Assembly (NCBI RefSeq): GCF_008729015.1 | Contig: NZ_RKSM01000001.1 | Span: 2,480,001 to 2,544,000 of the forward strand | DNA: 64,000 nucleotides | Direction of reading: 5' to 3' | Source: Haloarcula sp. CBA1129 | GTDB lineage: Archaea; Halobacteriota; Halobacteria; Halobacteriales; Haloarculaceae | In this document: positions 7,978-16,387 of the stretch, one piece after another | How the letters are laid out: every line of letters begins with the position of its first letter | How positions within the stretch are numbered: position 1 is the stretch's first letter | Notes under the pieces: model-generated | What the model saw: only the letters and a program-made list of their open reading frames with translations | What the model was told of the DNA's origin: nothing | Databases searched by the model: none | Made by a program: the position numbers and the translations under genes

Positions 7978-9669
7978 ATGGACAGCGCAGCGGACCGGAT
8001 CGGTGAACAAGGGTACGAACAGCTCCGGCGCGCGGCTGAGACACATCGGTCCGACCTCGTACTCCGGCTCGGTGCGGAAGTCGGGCTCCGTCCGGCGGAG
8101 ATGACGGGCGTTCGGCTGACCGATATCACCGGGTTCGAGGGCCATCATCTGCTGTCCGTCCGCGAGGACGATGCGGTCGTACGCGAGACGTACCTCCCGG
8201 AGTCAGTCGAGCACGACATACGGAAATACGCGAACGCGGCCGGAAGCGCCGACGACGAACCGCTGTTTTCTGTCTCCCCGCGGCGACTCCAGATGCTCGT
8301 CAGCGAAGTGGCCGACCGCGCCGCCGACGCGGTACCGCAGCTGCGTGAAGTTTCCACTCGCGACCTCCGGTGGCGGTTCGCGGCGAGCCTGCTTGACGAC
8401 GGCGTCCCGCCGGACATCGTCTGCGCGCTCGGCGGCTGGGACCGGCTCGACCGGCTCGATCCCCTGCTCGATGAACCGGACCGGGAAACGATCGTTGGGG
8501 CCGTTGGCGGGTCCGGGAAGCGGGCGGTCTCAAGTGAGTCCCAGCGAGCTGTCGACTGGATTACGACTGTCAGCGAGGCGCTTGCAGCCGCTGCAACTGG
8601 TGAAGCGATTGCGACGACGGTCTGCGATCATCTGACGAAGACAGCAGGATTCGAATTCGCATGGCTCGCCGAACGAACGGGCGACGGACTGACACCGCGT
8701 GCAACGGCAGAAGTCGGTGAGACGGTCGTCGAGCGACAGATCGACGACCACGTCGAGTCGGTCACCGCTCCGCTCGACGTGGGCGACGTTCGCGTCGTCG
8801 ACGACAGCACCGCACCGGTTGTGCTGGCCCCGCTCGTAAGAGAAAACGCCGTTGCCGGTGTCATCGGTATCGGTGCCAGCGAGGGGGTCACAGACGCGGA
8901 CCGCGCCGTCCTGTCCGCGCTCGGCGTTCAGGTCGGCCACGCGCAGGCCGCCGCCGAACGCAAGCGCCTCCTGCTTGCCGACACCGTGACCGAACTGGAG
9001 TTCCACTGTGGGGACGAGCGGACGTTTACCGCCGGAGTATCCGGGGCGTTGGGCTGTACGGTCGAGCTGTCCGGCGTCGTTCCCGTTGCGGACCAGTCGC
9101 TGCTGTACTACCTGATGGTCGACGGTGCCTCGGCCGACGCGATACTCTCATATGCCGACGACGACGACAGCGTGGCTGACGCCAGACTCCTCGAAGAGCA
9201 CAGCGACGGCGCGTTGCTAGAGGTCGTCGTGACCGACACGCCCGCGCTCCAACTGGTCGAGAGCGGCGGCCGCATCCGCTCGGTGACGGCCACCAATGGC
9301 GTCGCGACTATCGCAGTCGAACTCGCCAGTGAAGCCGACATCAGACCGACGGTCAACGCCGTGACTGATGCCTACCCGGAGACATCGTTGGCGGCGAAAC
9401 GAGAGACTGAACGGCCGGCCGAGACCGACAGCGGGTTCCGCGACCGCCTGACTGACACTCTCTCAGACCAGCAGGAGACGGTCCTCCAAGCGGCCTATCA
9501 CAGCGGGTACTTTGAGTGGCCGCGCGGATCGACTGCCGAGGAGCTAGCTGACTCGCTGGACGTGTCGTCCCCGACATTACACAACCACCTCAGGAAAGCC
9601 CAGCAAAAGGTACTGACGGCGTTTTTCGACGACAGGCCGGCGGAGCCACGACAGCCGGCCGACAACTGA
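7978..9669 (+). CDS. Bat/HTH_10 regulator with an inactivated integrase-like N-terminus
   Basis: 563 aa, likely transcription regulator of the acetate island. Residues about 10-165 resemble a tyrosine-recombinase catalytic domain: box I RLGAEVGLRPAE with R38, and box II STRDLRWRFAASLL at 126-139 with R131. The two box II histidines are replaced by Arg and Trp, LGH has become LGG, and no tyrosine occupies the nucleophile position. About 190-325 looks like a GAF domain, 335-480 like the Bat-associated region, and about 490-550 is HTH_10 (DRLTDTLSDQQETVLQAAYHSGYFEWPR). Start ATG 7978 is used; a TTG frame at 7933 is less likely. The position between two acs genes suggests local regulation. Domain boundaries are by eye. 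Confidence 0.83.
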   Translation: MDSAADRIGEQGYEQLRRAAETHRSDLVLRLGAEVGLRPAEMTGVRLTDITGFEGHHLLSVREDDAVVRETYLPESVEHDIRKYANAAGSADDEPLFSVSPRRLQMLVSEVADRAADAVPQLREVSTRDLRWRFAASLLDDGVPPDIVCALGGWDRLDRLDPLLDEPDRETIVGAVGGSGKRAVSSESQRAVDWITTVSEALAAAATGEAIATTVCDHLTKTAGFEFAWLAERTGDGLTPRATAEVGETVVERQIDDHVESVTAPLDVGDVRVVDDSTAPVVLAPLVRENAVAGVIGIGASEGVTDADRAVLSALGVQVGHAQAAAERKRLLLADTVTELEFHCGDERTFTAGVSGALGCTVELSGVVPVADQSLLYYLMVDGASADAILSYADDDDSVADARLLEEHSDGALLEVVVTDTPALQLVESGGRIRSVTATNGVATIAVELASEADIRPTVNAVTDAYPETSLAAKRETERPAETDSGFRDRLTDTLSDQQETVLQAAYHSGYFEWPRGSTAEELADSLDVSSPTLHNHLRKAQQKVLTAFFDDRPAEPRQPADN

Positions 9670-9683
9670 AACCCTGTTTCACG
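9667..9683. promoter_or_regulatory. Inverted repeat TGAAAC-CCT-GTTTCA upstream of acs2
   Basis: 6-bp arms at 9667-9672 and 9676-9681 with a 3-nt centre. The repeat overlaps the stop codon of the Bat-type gene and ends 24 bp before the acs2 TATA box, where an activator would bind. It shares TGAAACCCT with 7894-7902. Function inferred. Confidence 0.45.
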
Positions 9684-9704
9684 TTATCGTAGTTAGACCC
9701 CCCG

Positions 9705-9712
9705 TTTATATG
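9705..9712 (+). promoter_or_regulatory. TATA box of acs2
   Basis: GTTTATAT, centred about 31 nt before ATG 9740, consistent with a leaderless or near-leaderless transcript. Confidence 0.55.
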
Positions 9713-9739
9713 GCCGCTATGAAATATCGATGATAGACC

Positions 9740-11734
9740 ATGTCAGATGAAGATGTCCAGCTAGAAGCGCGGCTCGAAGAGCAGGAGGTTTTCGAGCCAC
9801 CGGAGTCATTCGTCGAGCAGGCAAACGTCACAGACGAGGGAATCTACGACGAGTTTACCGAGAACTGGCCGGAGTGCTGGGAGGGGGCCGCCGACCTCCT
9901 CGACTGGGACGAGGACTACGATCAGGTACTCGACGATTCGAACCCGCCGTTCTACGAGTGGTTCACCGACGGCACACTGAACGCATCGGCGAACTGCCTC
10001 GACCGCCATCTAGAGGAGCGTGGCGACGAGGCCGCTATCGAGTGGGTCGGTGAGCCGGTCGAGGAAGACAACATCACCTACACCTACGAGGAACTCCACC
10101 AGAAGGTCAACGAGTTCGCGGCCGGCCTGCGAGAGATGGGCGTCGGCGAGGACGACGTCGTGACGATGTACATGCCGATGATCCCGCAGCTGCCGATTGC
10201 GATGCTGGCCTGTGCCCGCATCGGCGCGCCCCACTCCGTCGTGTTCGCCGGCTTCTCCGCGGACGCGCTGGCGACGCGGATGAACTCCGCCGATTCGGAG
10301 TATCTGGTCACCTGCGACGGCTACTACCGCCGCGGCGACCCGCTCGACCACCTCGACAAAGCCAACGAGGGGCTGGGCGGTGTCGACCACGAGGTCGAAC
10401 GCGCCATCGTCGCCGAGCGGCTGATGGACGGCGACGGCTTCGACCACGACTACGCGGACAACCAGATCGCCTTCGAGGACGTCGTCGCCGACAACGAGGG
10501 CGAAACGGTCGAACCGGTCGACCGCGACGCCGAGGACATGCTGTTTCTCATGTACACCTCCGGAACGACCGGGAAACCGAAGGGCGTCAAACACTCCACC
10601 GGCGGCTACCTCGCGTGGGCGGCTTGGACCTCGCAGGCAGTGCTCGACATCAAACCCGAAGACACGTACTTCTGCTCGGCCGACATCGGCTGGATTACTG
10701 GCCACTCCTACATCGTCTACGGGCCACTCGCGCTCGGCACGACGACGATGATGTACGAGGGCACGCCGGACTACCCCGACAAGGACCGCCTCTGGGACAT
10801 CGTCGAGGAGTACGAGGCCGACCAGCTGTACACCGCACCGACGGCCATCCGCGCGTTCATGAAGTGGGGCAAGGAGTACCCCGAGCAGCACGACCTCTCC
10901 AGCCTTCGCCTGCTGGGAACGGTCGGCGAGCCAATCAACCCCCGCGCCTGGAAATGGTACTACAAGCACATCGGCAACGAGGAGTGCCCAGTGGTCGACA
11001 CTTGGTGGCAGACCGAGACCGGTGGGATGATGATAACGACGCTGCCGGGCGTCAAGGACATGAAGCCCGGGTCGGCCGGGCCGCCGCTGCCGGGCAACGA
11101 CGTCCGCATCGTCGACACCGAGGGCGAGGAGGTCGAACCCGGCCGCGCCGGCTACCTCACAGTCGATAAGCCGTGGCCCGGTATGCTCCGGACGCTGTAT
11201 AAGAACGACGAGCGATTTATCAACGAGTACTGGGCCGAGTACTCCGACACTGACAGCGACGATTCCGACGACTGGGTGTACTTCCCCGAGGACGGGGCCA
11301 AAATCGACGATGACGGCTACATCACCGTTCTCGGCCGCGTCGATGACGTCATCAACGTCTCCGGGCACCGCCTCGGGACAATGGAGATCGAGAGCGCCAT
11401 CGTCGGCGTCGAGGGCGTCGCCGAGGCCGCCGTCGTCGGCGGCGACCACGATATCAAGGGCGAGGCGGTGTACGCCTACGTCATCACCGAGGACGGCTAC
11501 GAAGAGAACGAGGAGCTCAGCAGTGCGATAATCGAAGGCGTCGAGGACGCTATCGGCCCAATCGCCCGGCCGGAGGCAGTCATCTTCACGCCGGAACTGC
11601 CGAAGACTCGCTCCGGGAAAATCATGCGCCGCCTGCTGGAAGATATCGCCAACGGCGAGGAACTGGGTGATACGAGCACGCTGCGAAACCCCGATGTCGT
11701 GAGCGACATCGAGAAGAAGGTCCAAGGGGACTGA
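9740..11734 (+). CDS. acs: Acetyl-CoA synthetase (AMP-forming), copy 2
   Basis: 664 aa, the same enzyme family and nearly the same motif order as copy 1: YTSGTTGKPKG near residue 272, ADIGWITGHSY near 315, TWWQTETGG near 420, and PKTRSGK with the catalytic lysine at about K627. It differs by an extra acidic stretch (DTDSDDSDDW, near 508) and a longer N-terminus. The two copies look strongly similar through the central region, so they are probably paralogs by tandem duplication around the regulator. It has its own TATA box and the shared upstream motif, so it may be differently controlled from copy 1. The DUF4212/SSS transporter genes follow after 51 bp. Confidence 0.94.
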   Translation: MSDEDVQLEARLEEQEVFEPPESFVEQANVTDEGIYDEFTENWPECWEGAADLLDWDEDYDQVLDDSNPPFYEWFTDGTLNASANCLDRHLEERGDEAAIEWVGEPVEEDNITYTYEELHQKVNEFAAGLREMGVGEDDVVTMYMPMIPQLPIAMLACARIGAPHSVVFAGFSADALATRMNSADSEYLVTCDGYYRRGDPLDHLDKANEGLGGVDHEVERAIVAERLMDGDGFDHDYADNQIAFEDVVADNEGETVEPVDRDAEDMLFLMYTSGTTGKPKGVKHSTGGYLAWAAWTSQAVLDIKPEDTYFCSADIGWITGHSYIVYGPLALGTTTMMYEGTPDYPDKDRLWDIVEEYEADQLYTAPTAIRAFMKWGKEYPEQHDLSSLRLLGTVGEPINPRAWKWYYKHIGNEECPVVDTWWQTETGGMMITTLPGVKDMKPGSAGPPLPGNDVRIVDTEGEEVEPGRAGYLTVDKPWPGMLRTLYKNDERFINEYWAEYSDTDSDDSDDWVYFPEDGAKIDDDGYITVLGRVDDVINVSGHRLGTMEIESAIVGVEGVAEAAVVGGDHDIKGEAVYAYVITEDGYEENEELSSAIIEGVEDAIGPIARPEAVIFTPELPKTRSGKIMRRLLEDIANGEELGDTSTLRNPDVVSDIEKKVQGD

Positions 11735-11785
11735 ACGCGCCCTTTTCGAATTACAATTTAAACATACCAGACTCCGACGCTGACC

Positions 11786-12247
11786 ATGACAGACAACGAC
11801 ATTCACGACGGCAGTAGCGACCGCTCTGTCGCTCCCGACGGCGGGACGGCGACCGATGCGGCACGGAAACACCAGAACACGAACTACCTCGACGAGGAGG
11901 TGAACCTCCTGAACCCCAGTACGGCGTACATGCGCGACCATCTGCGCATCGTCTGGTCCGGTTTCATCGTCTGGGCGCTCATCGTCTTCGGCCCCGTGAC
12001 GCTGACGGCCATCGCACCCGAAACGATGACGTCGATAACGGTGCCGCCGGGCTTCCCGCTGCATTACTTCACAGTGGCCTTGGGCGGCCCGACCGGGGCG
12101 CTGCTACTCGCGTTCTGGTACGCCCGCAAGCGCGACGCGCTCGACGAGAAGTACGGTATCGACCACAGTGGCGTCGGGACTGACACCGCGTCCGACAGCG
12201 GTGAACGGGGCGAGGCGGCGGCCACTGACGGGGGTGTCGAGCAGTGA
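11786..12247 (+). CDS. DUF4212 small subunit of a sodium/solute symporter
   Basis: 153 aa with two predicted membrane segments, at about 54-76 and 88-110, between hydrophilic ends. STAYMRDHLRIVWSGFIVWALIVFG is the DUF4212 family region, proteins called the putative small subunit of solute:sodium symporters and regularly found before an SSS permease. The acidic C-terminal tail after about 120 is probably cytoplasmic and disordered. The stop overlaps the next gene's GTG start by four bases (GTGA), indicating translational coupling with the permease. Confidence 0.87.
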   Translation: MTDNDIHDGSSDRSVAPDGGTATDAARKHQNTNYLDEEVNLLNPSTAYMRDHLRIVWSGFIVWALIVFGPVTLTAIAPETMTSITVPPGFPLHYFTVALGGPTGALLLAFWYARKRDALDEKYGIDHSGVGTDTASDSGERGEAAATDGGVEQ

Positions 12248-13917
12248 CGGTCCCGCTGCAGGCCGAAGCGCTCGATATCTCGTTCAAGCTCGTCCCGGCC
12301 ATCCTCGTCTTCCTGATGATGGCCTCGTTCCTCGTCATCGGCTACGTGTTCAAGGTGGCCGACACCGAGGGGATGTGGGTCGCTGGCCGCGGCATCGGCA
12401 ACATCGAGAACGGGATGGCCATCGGCGCGAACTGGATGTCCGCCGCCTCGTATCTCGGGCTGGCCGGGCTGGTCGCGCTGTCAGGCTTTTACGGTCTGGC
12501 GTTCATCGTCGGCTGGACGACCGGCTACTTCGTGTTGCTCATCTTCCTCGCCGCGCAGATGCGCCGGTTCGGGAAGTACACCGCGCCGGACTTCGTCGGC
12601 GACCGGTTCAATTCGCCGACCGCTCGCGCGTTGGGGGCGTTCACCACGCTGCTCATCGCGTACGTCTACTCCGTCGGGCAGGCCCGCGGCATGGGCCTCG
12701 TCGGCCAGTACGTCTTCGGGCTGGACATCATCCCGATGATCGTCGTGATGATGACGATAACCGTCGGCTATCTGGCGCTCTCGGGGATGCTGGGCGCGAC
12801 GAAGAACATGGCGGTCCAGTACGTCATCCTCATCGTCGCGTTCCTCGCTGGCGTCTACGTCGTCGGCTTCTCGCAGGGGTACTCGACGATTCTGCCACAG
12901 ATCGAGTACGGCGCGCTGTTCAGCGAGCTCGGCCGCCAGTTCTCGGCCCCGTTCCGGAGTAGTTCCTACTACATCTGGGTCGCGACAGCGTTCTCGCTTA
13001 TCTTCGGTACCTGTGGTCTGCCCCACGTCCTCGTGCGGTTCTACACCGTCGAAAACGAGCGGACCGCCCGCTGGTCCTGCGTCTGGGGGATGTTCTTTAT
13101 CCTCCTGCTGTACTGGGCCGCGCCCGCGATGGCGGCCTTCGGCGTCGACCTCTTCGGATCAGTGACCGGCACGAACGCCTACGCCGCACAAGGCGGTATG
13201 TCCGGTGCCGAGGGCGACGTTATCGTCGTGCTCGCCGCGCAGTTCGCGAACCTCCCGACGTGGTTCGTCGGCCTCGTCGCAGCCGGCGCGATGGCCGCGG
13301 CGATTGCGACCACCGCGGGGCTGTTCATTACGGCCTCCTCGGCGGTCGCCCACGACATCTACACCGAGCTTATCAACCCTGACGCGACCCAGCGCCAGCA
13401 GGTGCTCATCGGCCGCGCGACCATCGTCGCCATCGGCGCACTGGTGACCGTGACCGCGTTCAACCCGCCGGCGCTCATCGGTGAACTGGTCGCCTACGCG
13501 TTCTCACTGGCCGGTGTCGTTCTGTTCCCGATGTTCTTCCTCGGACTCTGGTGGGAGAACACCAACCGGGAGGGCGCGCTTGCCGGGATGACGGTCGGCC
13601 TGCTGCTGTGGATCGGCTCCGTCGTCAACAGCGTCCTGCCGAGCTATATCGGCGCACTCGGCGCGGCGACGGGCGAGAGCGGCGCGCTCGTGCCCATCTA
13701 CGCCCAGTACGTCCCGCCGATAGGTGCGGCACTCATCGGCACGCCGCTCGTGTTCCTCGTCACCATCGGCGTGTCGCTGCTGACCGATGAGCCTCCGATG
13801 GAGACCAAGCGGATGGTCCGGCAGTGTCACAGTCCCGAACCGATGGGCCAGCAACAGACCGCCGAAGACATCGTGAGCGAGAGCGGCGGCAGCGGTGGCA
13901 CCCCCGCAGACGACTAA
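12244..13917 (+). CDS. Sodium/solute symporter (SSS), probable acetate permease ActP-like
   Basis: 557 aa multi-pass permease of the SSS family with about 13 hydrophobic segments. Typical marks are the ANWMSAASYLGLAG segment near residue 60, GTCGLPHVLVRFYTV near 255, and a C-terminal hydrophilic tail. It starts at GTG 12244, overlapping the DUF4212 gene; no better start is visible. In bacteria, ActP-type members of this subfamily import acetate with sodium, and the neighbouring acs genes support that substrate here. Pyruvate or other short carboxylates are alternatives. Acts in the cytoplasmic membrane. Confidence 0.88.
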   Translation: MTVPLQAEALDISFKLVPAILVFLMMASFLVIGYVFKVADTEGMWVAGRGIGNIENGMAIGANWMSAASYLGLAGLVALSGFYGLAFIVGWTTGYFVLLIFLAAQMRRFGKYTAPDFVGDRFNSPTARALGAFTTLLIAYVYSVGQARGMGLVGQYVFGLDIIPMIVVMMTITVGYLALSGMLGATKNMAVQYVILIVAFLAGVYVVGFSQGYSTILPQIEYGALFSELGRQFSAPFRSSSYYIWVATAFSLIFGTCGLPHVLVRFYTVENERTARWSCVWGMFFILLLYWAAPAMAAFGVDLFGSVTGTNAYAAQGGMSGAEGDVIVVLAAQFANLPTWFVGLVAAGAMAAAIATTAGLFITASSAVAHDIYTELINPDATQRQQVLIGRATIVAIGALVTVTAFNPPALIGELVAYAFSLAGVVLFPMFFLGLWWENTNREGALAGMTVGLLLWIGSVVNSVLPSYIGALGAATGESGALVPIYAQYVPPIGAALIGTPLVFLVTIGVSLLTDEPPMETKRMVRQCHSPEPMGQQQTAEDIVSESGGSGGTPADD

Positions 13918-13921
13918 ACCA

Positions 13922-14395
13922 ATGTACGAACACATCCTCGTTCCGACGGACGGTAGCGAAACCGCGGAGAACGCGGTCGATCAGGCGATAGACATCGCCT
14001 CGAAGTACGGCGCGACGGTTCACGCGCTCTACGTCGTTGACGTCGACGCCACCAGCTACTCGCTGGGCACGGAGCAAGTCGACCGCATCCGTCAGGGTCA
14101 CCTCGACGAGATGACCGAGGTGAAAGCAGACGCAGACGAAGCGACCGGCTACGTCCGCGACCGGGCCGCCGAACACGGCATCGCCGTCGAGGAGCACGTC
14201 ACCGCCGGCGAGCCGGCTCGGGCCATCCGGAAGTTCGTCGAGGACAACGACATCGACCTCGTCGTAATGGGGTCACACGGCCGTTCGGGCCTCAAACGCG
14301 TCATCCTCGGCAGCGTCACGGAAAAAGTACTCCGACGGACGCGACTCCCGGTGCTCGTCGTTGACGTCCACGGCGAAACGGACGTGGAAGTCTAA
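13922..14395 (+). CDS. Universal stress protein (UspA family)
   Basis: 157 aa single Usp domain. It begins MYEHILVPTDGSETAENA and carries the ATP-binding type signature GSHGRSGLKRVILGSVTEKVL near residue 118, the G-x2-G-x9-G-S/T arrangement that suggests nucleotide binding. ATG 13922 was chosen because it gives the canonical beta-1 start; the frame stays open to 13895. It follows the symporter by four bases and is probably in the same operon. In haloarchaea, Usp proteins commonly sit next to transporters, where a regulatory role is suspected but not proven. Confidence 0.9.
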   Translation: MYEHILVPTDGSETAENAVDQAIDIASKYGATVHALYVVDVDATSYSLGTEQVDRIRQGHLDEMTEVKADADEATGYVRDRAAEHGIAVEEHVTAGEPARAIRKFVEDNDIDLVVMGSHGRSGLKRVILGSVTEKVLRRTRLPVLVVDVHGETDVEV

Positions 14396-14443
14396 CATGG
14401 AACTGAACCGATCACGACCGCGACGGACGGCACGGGACCCCCG

Positions 14444-14659
14444 ATGAGCGTCGTCGACACCCTCCGTGACCACGTGGGCAACCACAAACGAGGGATGTTC
14501 GTCGACCTCGTGTTCGCCATCGCTTGGGTGACCGCCGTGAGTGTCATCTTCGACCTGCTGTCGGCCCCCCAGTGGGCCCACTACCTCACACTCGCCGCCG
14601 GCGTCGTCGCGTACTACGGCTTCTTCTGGTCGCTGGAGATCGCGATGGAACAGCAGTAG
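14444..14659 (+). CDS. Small two-helix membrane protein, end of acetate operon
   Basis: 71 aa, family not recognised. A short charged N-terminus (MSVVDTLRDHVGNHKRG) precedes two hydrophobic helices at about 18-40 and 46-65, and it ends in MEQQ. Coding character is good: GC-rich third positions and no internal stop. It lies 48 bp after uspA on the same strand, so it may be part of the transporter operon. No catalytic residues or known motif are evident. A modulator of the symporter is possible but is only inference from position. Confidence 0.68.
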   Translation: MSVVDTLRDHVGNHKRGMFVDLVFAIAWVTAVSVIFDLLSAPQWAHYLTLAAGVVAYYGFFWSLEIAMEQQ

Positions 14660-14871
14660 TCCACCATCGGTTTGTCGGTGGACTGCAGATTCGCCACCTG
14701 CTCAGTGCGTCTATGTGTAACACCCGCACAGACAGCCAAATCATCGCTTCACCCGGCCTATCCAAGCACCCCTCTATACTCAAGCGCGGCGAATTTCGGT
14801 CCCGCCGGTACTAATAAGACAATGTAGCTCCATTGACTCTTTCGACGGCAGCAGACGCTGTGGAGTCAGCA

Positions 14872-15096
14872 ATGATATACGAAAGTTCGACGGGAGAGTA
14901 CTACAGTGGTCTCGACATCTGGATGCGCTTCGAGTCGGGGTTCTGGGAACCACACGATTGGAGTCAAGCGACCGGACAGGAGTGGGTGCAGACTGAGGCG
15001 GGTGAAGTCCTCACCCTGACGCCGGTCCCGGAGTCCGACCTCCCGGACGGAGTGTCGGTGACGGAGGCTGCGGACGTTGCGTACCTGAGTGAGTGA
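14872..15096 (+). CDS. Hypothetical acidic small protein
   Basis: 74 aa from ATG 14872 (MIYESSTGEYYSG). The frame is open back to a TTG at 14833. The protein is acidic, with three Trp in FWEPHDWSQATGQEW, and has no membrane segment or metal motif. Third positions are GC-rich, which supports coding. A TAATAAG element at about 14810-14816 could be a promoter. No family recognised. The 212 bp before it contain nothing else identifiable. Confidence 0.5.
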   Translation: MIYESSTGEYYSGLDIWMRFESGFWEPHDWSQATGQEWVQTEAGEVLTLTPVPESDLPDGVSVTEAADVAYLSE

Positions 15097-15465
15097 TGGG
15101 GATTCGCGGAAGCCGGATTCCGTGGGCCACGCCGCATGAACCGAGCACCGCTACCGTGAGCCGCGTCACTGTGGGTGGCATCAAACTGCCGCCGGCGGCA
15201 GCACGCTCCACCGTTCGCCGGTCGGTCTCGGTCTCTACCTGTTAAAGTCAGAGTGAAACGAGATCGGTCACAGTGGCGCAGCGTCACGTTACTGGTCACG
15301 GGTCGCTACCGCTCCCCGCTCGCTGTTCGAGGGCCTCTCACTACGTTCGCGTCCCTCGCTACTCACGGCTTCGCCGTTCGTTCGTGGCGCGGAACGCCAC
15401 GCTGCTCACGAGTCACTACGTTCCTCGTTCGTGTTTCGAGACCCTTCGCTTCGCTCAGGCTCTCG
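15097..15465. repeat. Stem-loop island downstream of cheF copy 2
   Basis: 369 bp without a credible gene. From about 15290 to 15465 it is a chain of short hairpins: ACGGC-TTC-GCCGT (15365-15377), GTGGCG-CGGAA-CGCCAC (15384-15400), and a longer one from CGAGA (15437) to TCTCG (15461-15465) that touches the cheF stop codon. Units such as CTCACTACGTTCG recur with small changes. This is non-coding imperfect palindromic DNA, like the island at 62130-62330. A terminator role for cheF is plausible for the nearest hairpin. Confidence 0.6.
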
Positions 15466-16332
15466 CTACTTCTCACTCATCGCTTCACTCGCCATATTCC
15501 GGCCCTGCGCGTTCAGCGCGACTTCGGTGCGGACCCGGACCTCGTCGACGGCCCCGATATCGAGCAATTTCTGGTAGATTTCCTCGACCTCGTCCGGACT
15601 GGTTCCGACGAAATCAGACATCTCGAAGGGTGAGACGCCGGAGTACAGCGCCATCAGCACCTGACTCTCCATCTCCGAAAGCTCGTAATCGTCCTCGCGA
15701 CCCTCGATAACACGAGTGAACAGCGTCTTCAGCGCCCGCGTGTGGTGGTCCATCCCCGAAACGTGGGTTTCGACGCTGCGGCCCTGCTCGTCGGTGTGTT
15801 CGACCTCGATGACCTCCCGCTCCTGACCCATCACGGTGCTGGTCCCGGTCTCGATAGTTCCGACATCCTCGATTTCGAAGGACGTGCTCTTGCCTCCGGG
15901 GAACTGGAGGCGGATGATGTCATCGTCCAGTTGAAACCGAGCCTTGCTCCACTCGGCGTCCTCTTGCACGACGCCGCCGACGACCGCCTGCTGTCGCGCA
16001 AGGATGACCTCACCCTGTAGCGTCGCGCGGACGTACTCCGTCTCAAAGTCGTCCATGTTCGGCGTGTCGACGAGCAGGACGTTGTTGCCTACCTCAAGCG
16101 CCGTCGCGCCGCCGGTGCCACCGTCAGGAATCAGGTCGTCTGGGTTCGACGGGAGGGTAATGTTAGAATGTGGAATGGGCTGTTTCGAGCCGTTCGTCGC
16201 GAGAATGAGCCGCTTGTTGGTGACGATGAGTCGACAGGAGCGCCACTTCGGGTCGGACACCTGATTGCCATCGCGGACGACGTACTGGAAGTCCCCCGAC
16301 GTGTCGACTAGCTTGCGTTCGTCACCACTCAT
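15466..16332 (-). CDS. cheF: CheF-family archaeal taxis adaptor, copy 2
   Basis: 288 aa, second CheF-arch (DUF439) protein of the window. It shares the layout of copy 1: DPKWRSCRLIVTNKR near residue 28, and ALYSGVSPFEMSDFVG near 242 in a C-terminal winged-helix-like part. The family links the Che signalling proteins to the archaellum motor. ATG 16332 (MSGDERK) is used; the open frame to 16431 has no family similarity, and a TATA-like TTATTT lies about 37 nt upstream. The last ten codons look like the GAGTGAAGCGA-type repeat that continues beyond the stop. It is downstream of uppP on the same strand with a 55 bp gap. Confidence 0.83.
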   Translation of the reverse strand: MSGDERKLVDTSGDFQYVVRDGNQVSDPKWRSCRLIVTNKRLILATNGSKQPIPHSNITLPSNPDDLIPDGGTGGATALEVGNNVLLVDTPNMDDFETEYVRATLQGEVILARQQAVVGGVVQEDAEWSKARFQLDDDIIRLQFPGGKSTSFEIEDVGTIETGTSTVMGQEREVIEVEHTDEQGRSVETHVSGMDHHTRALKTLFTRVIEGREDDYELSEMESQVLMALYSGVSPFEMSDFVGTSPDEVEEIYQKLLDIGAVDEVRVRTEVALNAQGRNMASEAMSEK

Positions 16333-16387
16333 GGCCGCTGATAGTAGAGATTTGACGCCGAAGGGTAAATAAGTTCCAGCACCGTTC

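Noticed and set aside
10010-12064. 684-codon open frame on the minus strand, opposite acs copy 2
   Set aside because: It is entirely antisense to a clear acetyl-CoA synthetase and the next gene. Long antisense frames are expected in GC-rich haloarchaeal DNA, and its sequence has no domain character.
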